From contig NZ_VFPP01000001.1 of NCBI RefSeq assembly GCF_006716745.1, forward strand, positions 744,001-808,000: a stretch of DNA of 64,000 nucleotides, in the 5' to 3' direction. Below are positions 61,560-64,000 of the stretch, in pieces. The DNA comes from Saccharothrix saharensis (GTDB taxonomy: Bacteria; Actinomycetota; Actinomycetes; Mycobacteriales; Pseudonocardiaceae). The position numbers and the translations under genes are program-made. Numbering within the stretch: position 1 is the stretch's first letter; each line of letters begins with the position of its first letter. The notes under the pieces were generated by a model. It did no database searches, was not told where the DNA came from, and worked only from the letters and a program-made list of their open reading frames with translations.

Positions 61560-62375
61560 ATGTCACGCGCGCGCACCGCCGGGTTCCACGTCACGGGCTC
61601 GGCCCTGGCCGTGCTGTTCCTGCTGCCGGTGCTGTGGACGCTGTACTCGTCGGTCAACGGCAGGCGTGCCGCCGACGGCGAGCCGGGCTGGGGCCTGGAC
61701 AACTACGAGCGGCTGGCCGACCACGGCGGCGGGCTGGGCGCGTACCTGGTCAACACGCTGGTGGTGGCGGTGGTCGCGGCCGTGGTCACCGTGCTCGCCA
61801 CCACGCTGGGCGGGTACGCGCTGGCGCGGCTGCGGTTTCCCGGCCACAACCTGCTGTTCGTCGTCACGCTGGCGATCCTGATGGTGCCCTACACCACCAT
61901 CCTGGTCCCGCTCTACATCCTGCTCGGCTGGATCGGCCTGCAGAACTCGCTGGTCGGCCTCGGGCTGGTGCTGGCGGTGTTCCAGCTGCCGTTCGGCCTG
62001 TTCATGATGCGCAGCTCGTTCGAGGCGCTGCCGCGCGAGCTGGAGGAGGCCGCGCTGATCGACGGGTGCACGCCGGGCAGCGCGTTGTGGCGGGTGCTGC
62101 TGCGCGGTGTGCTGCCGGGCATCGTCACGGTCGGCCTGTTCTCGTTCCTCGCCGCCTGGAACGAGTTCGTCGCGCCGCTGATCTTCCTCACCGACGGCGC
62201 GAAGTTCACGCTGCCGGTCGCGTTGTTCAACCTCCAGTCCGGCAGCCTCGGGTCGGTCGACTTCGAGGCGCTGCAAGCGGGGGTGGTCACGTCGGCGTTG
62301 CCGTGCGTGGTCGTCTTCCTGCTGCTGCAACGGCATTACGTCCGAGGTTTCACCTCGGGCGCACTCAAGGGCTGA
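61560..62375 (+). CDS. CUT1 sugar ABC transporter permease (MalG type)
   Basis: The 271-aa product has the MalG-type layout: AVLFLLPVLWTLYSSVNG, LGGYALARLRFPGHNLLF, MVPYTTILVPLYILLG and the EAA loop LEEAALIDGCTPGSALWRVL. A strong AAGGAGG ribosome site precedes ATG 61560. It completes the importer and is followed 24 bp later by GH127. Confidence 0.93.
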   Translation: MSRARTAGFHVTGSALAVLFLLPVLWTLYSSVNGRRAADGEPGWGLDNYERLADHGGGLGAYLVNTLVVAVVAAVVTVLATTLGGYALARLRFPGHNLLFVVTLAILMVPYTTILVPLYILLGWIGLQNSLVGLGLVLAVFQLPFGLFMMRSSFEALPRELEEAALIDGCTPGSALWRVLLRGVLPGIVTVGLFSFLAAWNEFVAPLIFLTDGAKFTLPVALFNLQSGSLGSVDFEALQAGVVTSALPCVVVFLLLQRHYVRGFTSGALKG

Positions 62376-62399
62376 CTCACGGGCTTGGAAGGAACACCC

Positions 62400-64000
62400 A
62401 TGACCGCACACCCGGGTCCCGTCCAGCCGACCTCCGGCGCCACCTCCGCGTTGTGCCCGGTCGCGCTCGACGACGTCACCTTCGCCGCCGACGGCTTCTT
62501 CGGCCGGTGGCAGCGCCGCAACGCCACCGGCACGCTGCCGCACTGCATCGCACAACTTCAGGTCTCCGGTGCGCTGGACAACCTGCGGCTGGTCACCGGC
62601 GAGGCCACCGGCGAGTTCCGCGACATGTGGTTCGCGGACTCCGACGTGCACAAGACGCTGGAGGCCGCCGCCTGGCAGCTCACCTCGAACCCGGACGACG
62701 AGCGGCTGCGGGCGTTCGTCGACGCGACCGCCGCGTTGTTGGTCAAGGCGCAGGGCGACGACGGCTACCTCAACTCCCACTACACCGTCGTGAAACCGGA
62801 GCTGCGGTGGCAGGAGCTGCACTACAGCCACGAGCTGTACGTCGCCGGGCACCTGATCCAAGCCGCCGTGGCCGCCGCGCGGGCCGGTGTCGGTGACGAC
62901 CTGGTCGCGGTCGCGCGGCGGTGCGCCGACCTGCTGGTCGACCGGTTCGGCGGCGCGGACGCGCCACCGGGGATCGACGGGCACCCCGGCGTCGAGACCG
63001 CCCTGGTCGAGCTGTTCCGCGTCACGGGCCACCGGCCGTACCTGGACCTGGCGCGCCGCATGGTCGACCGGCGCGGCCACGGCGTGCTCGACGGCGAGCG
63101 CTTCGGCTCGGCCTACCTGCAGGACCACGTGCCCGTGCGGCAGGCCGAGGAGGTGGCGGGCCACGTCGTGCGGCAGCTCTACCTGCTCGCGGGCGTGGTC
63201 GACGTCGCCGTGGAGACCGGTGACGAGGAGCTGTTCGACGCCGCCCGCCGGCTGTGGGACGACGCGTTCGGCCGCAAGACCTACATCACCGGCGCGCAGG
63301 GTTCCCGGCACCGCGACGAGGCGTTCGGCGACCCGTACGAGCTGCCCGCCGACCGCGCGTACGGCGAGACGTGCGCGGCCATCGCGAGCGTGCACTGGAA
63401 CTGGCGGATGCTGCTGGCCACCGGCGAGTCCCGGTACGGCGACGAGCTGGAACGCGCGCTCTACAACGCGGTCGCGGGCTCGACGTCCGAGGACGGCACG
63501 AACTTCTTCTACTCCAACCCGCTGCACCTGCGCACCGGGCACGACGGCTCGCACGAGGACGCGCCGTCGCAGCGGCTGCCGTGGTACTCGTGCGCGTGCT
63601 GCCCGCCGAACCTCGCGCGGCTCGTCGCCTCGCTGCACGGCTACGCGGCGACGACCGACGACACCGGTGTCCAGGTGCACCTGTACTCGGCGGGCGCGGT
63701 GCGCACGGCGGCCGGTGAGGTCGTCACGCGCACGCGGTACCCGTGGGACGGCCGCGTGGAGCTGGACGTGACCGGACCGGTCCCGTTCACGCTCGCGCTG
63801 CGCGTCCCCGGCTGGTGCGCCGAGGCGTCCGTGCGGGTGGACGGCGTGCCGGTCGACGTGCGGGCCGAGGACGGCTACCTGCGGTTGCACCGGGACTGGT
63901 CGGACGGCGCCACGGTCACGCTCGACCTGGCCATGCCGGTCCGCGTGGTCACCGCGCACCCGCACGTGGACGCCGTGCGCGGCTGCGTGGCGCTGGCCCG
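62400..64000 (+). CDS. GH127 beta-L-arabinofuranosidase, 3' end beyond window
   Basis: The frame is open for 533 codons to the window edge. The product matches GH127 (formerly DUF1680), Zn-dependent beta-L-arabinofuranosidases that use Cys as nucleophile. The metal/nucleophile set is visible: E323 and C325 in YGETCAAIAS and the paired C400-C401 in CACCPPNLARL. The (alpha/alpha)6 barrel motifs DSDVHKTLEAAAW and ELYVAGHLIQAAVA precede them, and a beta-sandwich follows. Full members are about 600-650 aa, so about 100 residues are missing. There is no signal peptide, so it acts on imported arabino-oligosaccharides, fitting the preceding importer. GGAAGGA precedes ATG 62400. Confidence 0.94.
   Translation, partial: MTAHPGPVQPTSGATSALCPVALDDVTFAADGFFGRWQRRNATGTLPHCIAQLQVSGALDNLRLVTGEATGEFRDMWFADSDVHKTLEAAAWQLTSNPDDERLRAFVDATAALLVKAQGDDGYLNSHYTVVKPELRWQELHYSHELYVAGHLIQAAVAAARAGVGDDLVAVARRCADLLVDRFGGADAPPGIDGHPGVETALVELFRVTGHRPYLDLARRMVDRRGHGVLDGERFGSAYLQDHVPVRQAEEVAGHVVRQLYLLAGVVDVAVETGDEELFDAARRLWDDAFGRKTYITGAQGSRHRDEAFGDPYELPADRAYGETCAAIASVHWNWRMLLATGESRYGDELERALYNAVAGSTSEDGTNFFYSNPLHLRTGHDGSHEDAPSQRLPWYSCACCPPNLARLVASLHGYAATTDDTGVQVHLYSAGAVRTAAGEVVTRTRYPWDGRVELDVTGPVPFTLALRVPGWCAEASVRVDGVPVDVRAEDGYLRLHRDWSDGATVTLDLAMPVRVVTAHPHVDAVRGCVALA

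Noticed and set aside
1-64000. Biosynthetic gene cluster, prophage, insertion sequence, tRNA or rRNA genes
   Set aside because: No synthase modules, phage structural genes, transposases or recognisable RNA gene folds were seen on either strand.

Overview
The window is about 64 kb of very GC-rich DNA with strong G/C preference at third codon positions, many GTG starts and many 4-bp stop/start overlaps (ATGA, GTGA). It carries a fused isobutyryl-CoA mutase, an EspG/WXG100-type ESX module, SOS boxes of the actinobacterial TCGAAC-N4-GTTCGA form, LacI-controlled sugar operons and a QsdR-like TetR regulator. This points to a filamentous soil actinomycete, most likely of the Pseudonocardiales (Saccharothrix/Lentzea/Actinosynnema type). 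The order is inferred from gene content, not from a search. No rRNA, tRNA, CRISPR array or transposase was seen.

Layout. 1-4.8 kb: end of an unknown gene, icmF, a 55-aa small protein, and an SOS-controlled, apparently leaderless alkB. 5.2-9.1 kb: a TIR-membrane-WD40 protein, a poorly coding kilobase, and a CsbD stress protein with a strong terminator. 9.4-16.5 kb (all minus): secreted esterase and beta-lactamase-fold enzyme, an orphan ESX module (WXG/PPE-like protein, YxxxD-bearing small substrate, EspG), and an XRE-NACHT membrane protein. 16.7-18.5 kb: HxlR regulator and AI-2E family exporter. 18.7-25.5 kb: a secreted GH97 with NPCBM, a Tat-exported discoidin protein of unknown catalytic class, and a thiol-dependent hydroquinone reductase.

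25.6-40.7 kb is a xylan/glucuronoxylan utilisation locus. A LacI regulator is divergent from a 10-kb operon (GH3, two permeases, binding lipoprotein, GH39, DUF624, GH42), which faces a convergent GH67 alpha-glucuronidase and a GDSL esterase. The binding protein and permeases would import xylo- or aldouronic oligomers. GH3, GH39, GH42 and GH67 lack visible export signals and would finish degradation inside the cell. Both convergent gene junctions of this locus carry tandem arrays of the same 22-bp hairpin-forming repeat.

41.3-44.3 kb: a second, regulator-less sugar ABC transporter. 44.3-48.7 kb: a CtpI-like P-type ATPase broken by a one-base frameshift. 48.7-54.5 kb: anti-sigma-like ATPase, erythromycin-esterase-like protein, a small unknown protein, a TetR regulator, and a translationally coupled pair of secreted alpha/beta hydrolases. 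54.9-57.7 kb: a short XRE-NB-ARC STAND protein and an M20 amidohydrolase. 58-64 kb: an L-arabinan-type locus (divergent LacI; binding protein, two permeases, GH127) with a near-consensus promoter followed by a LacI-type palindrome. The GH127 gene runs off the window end.
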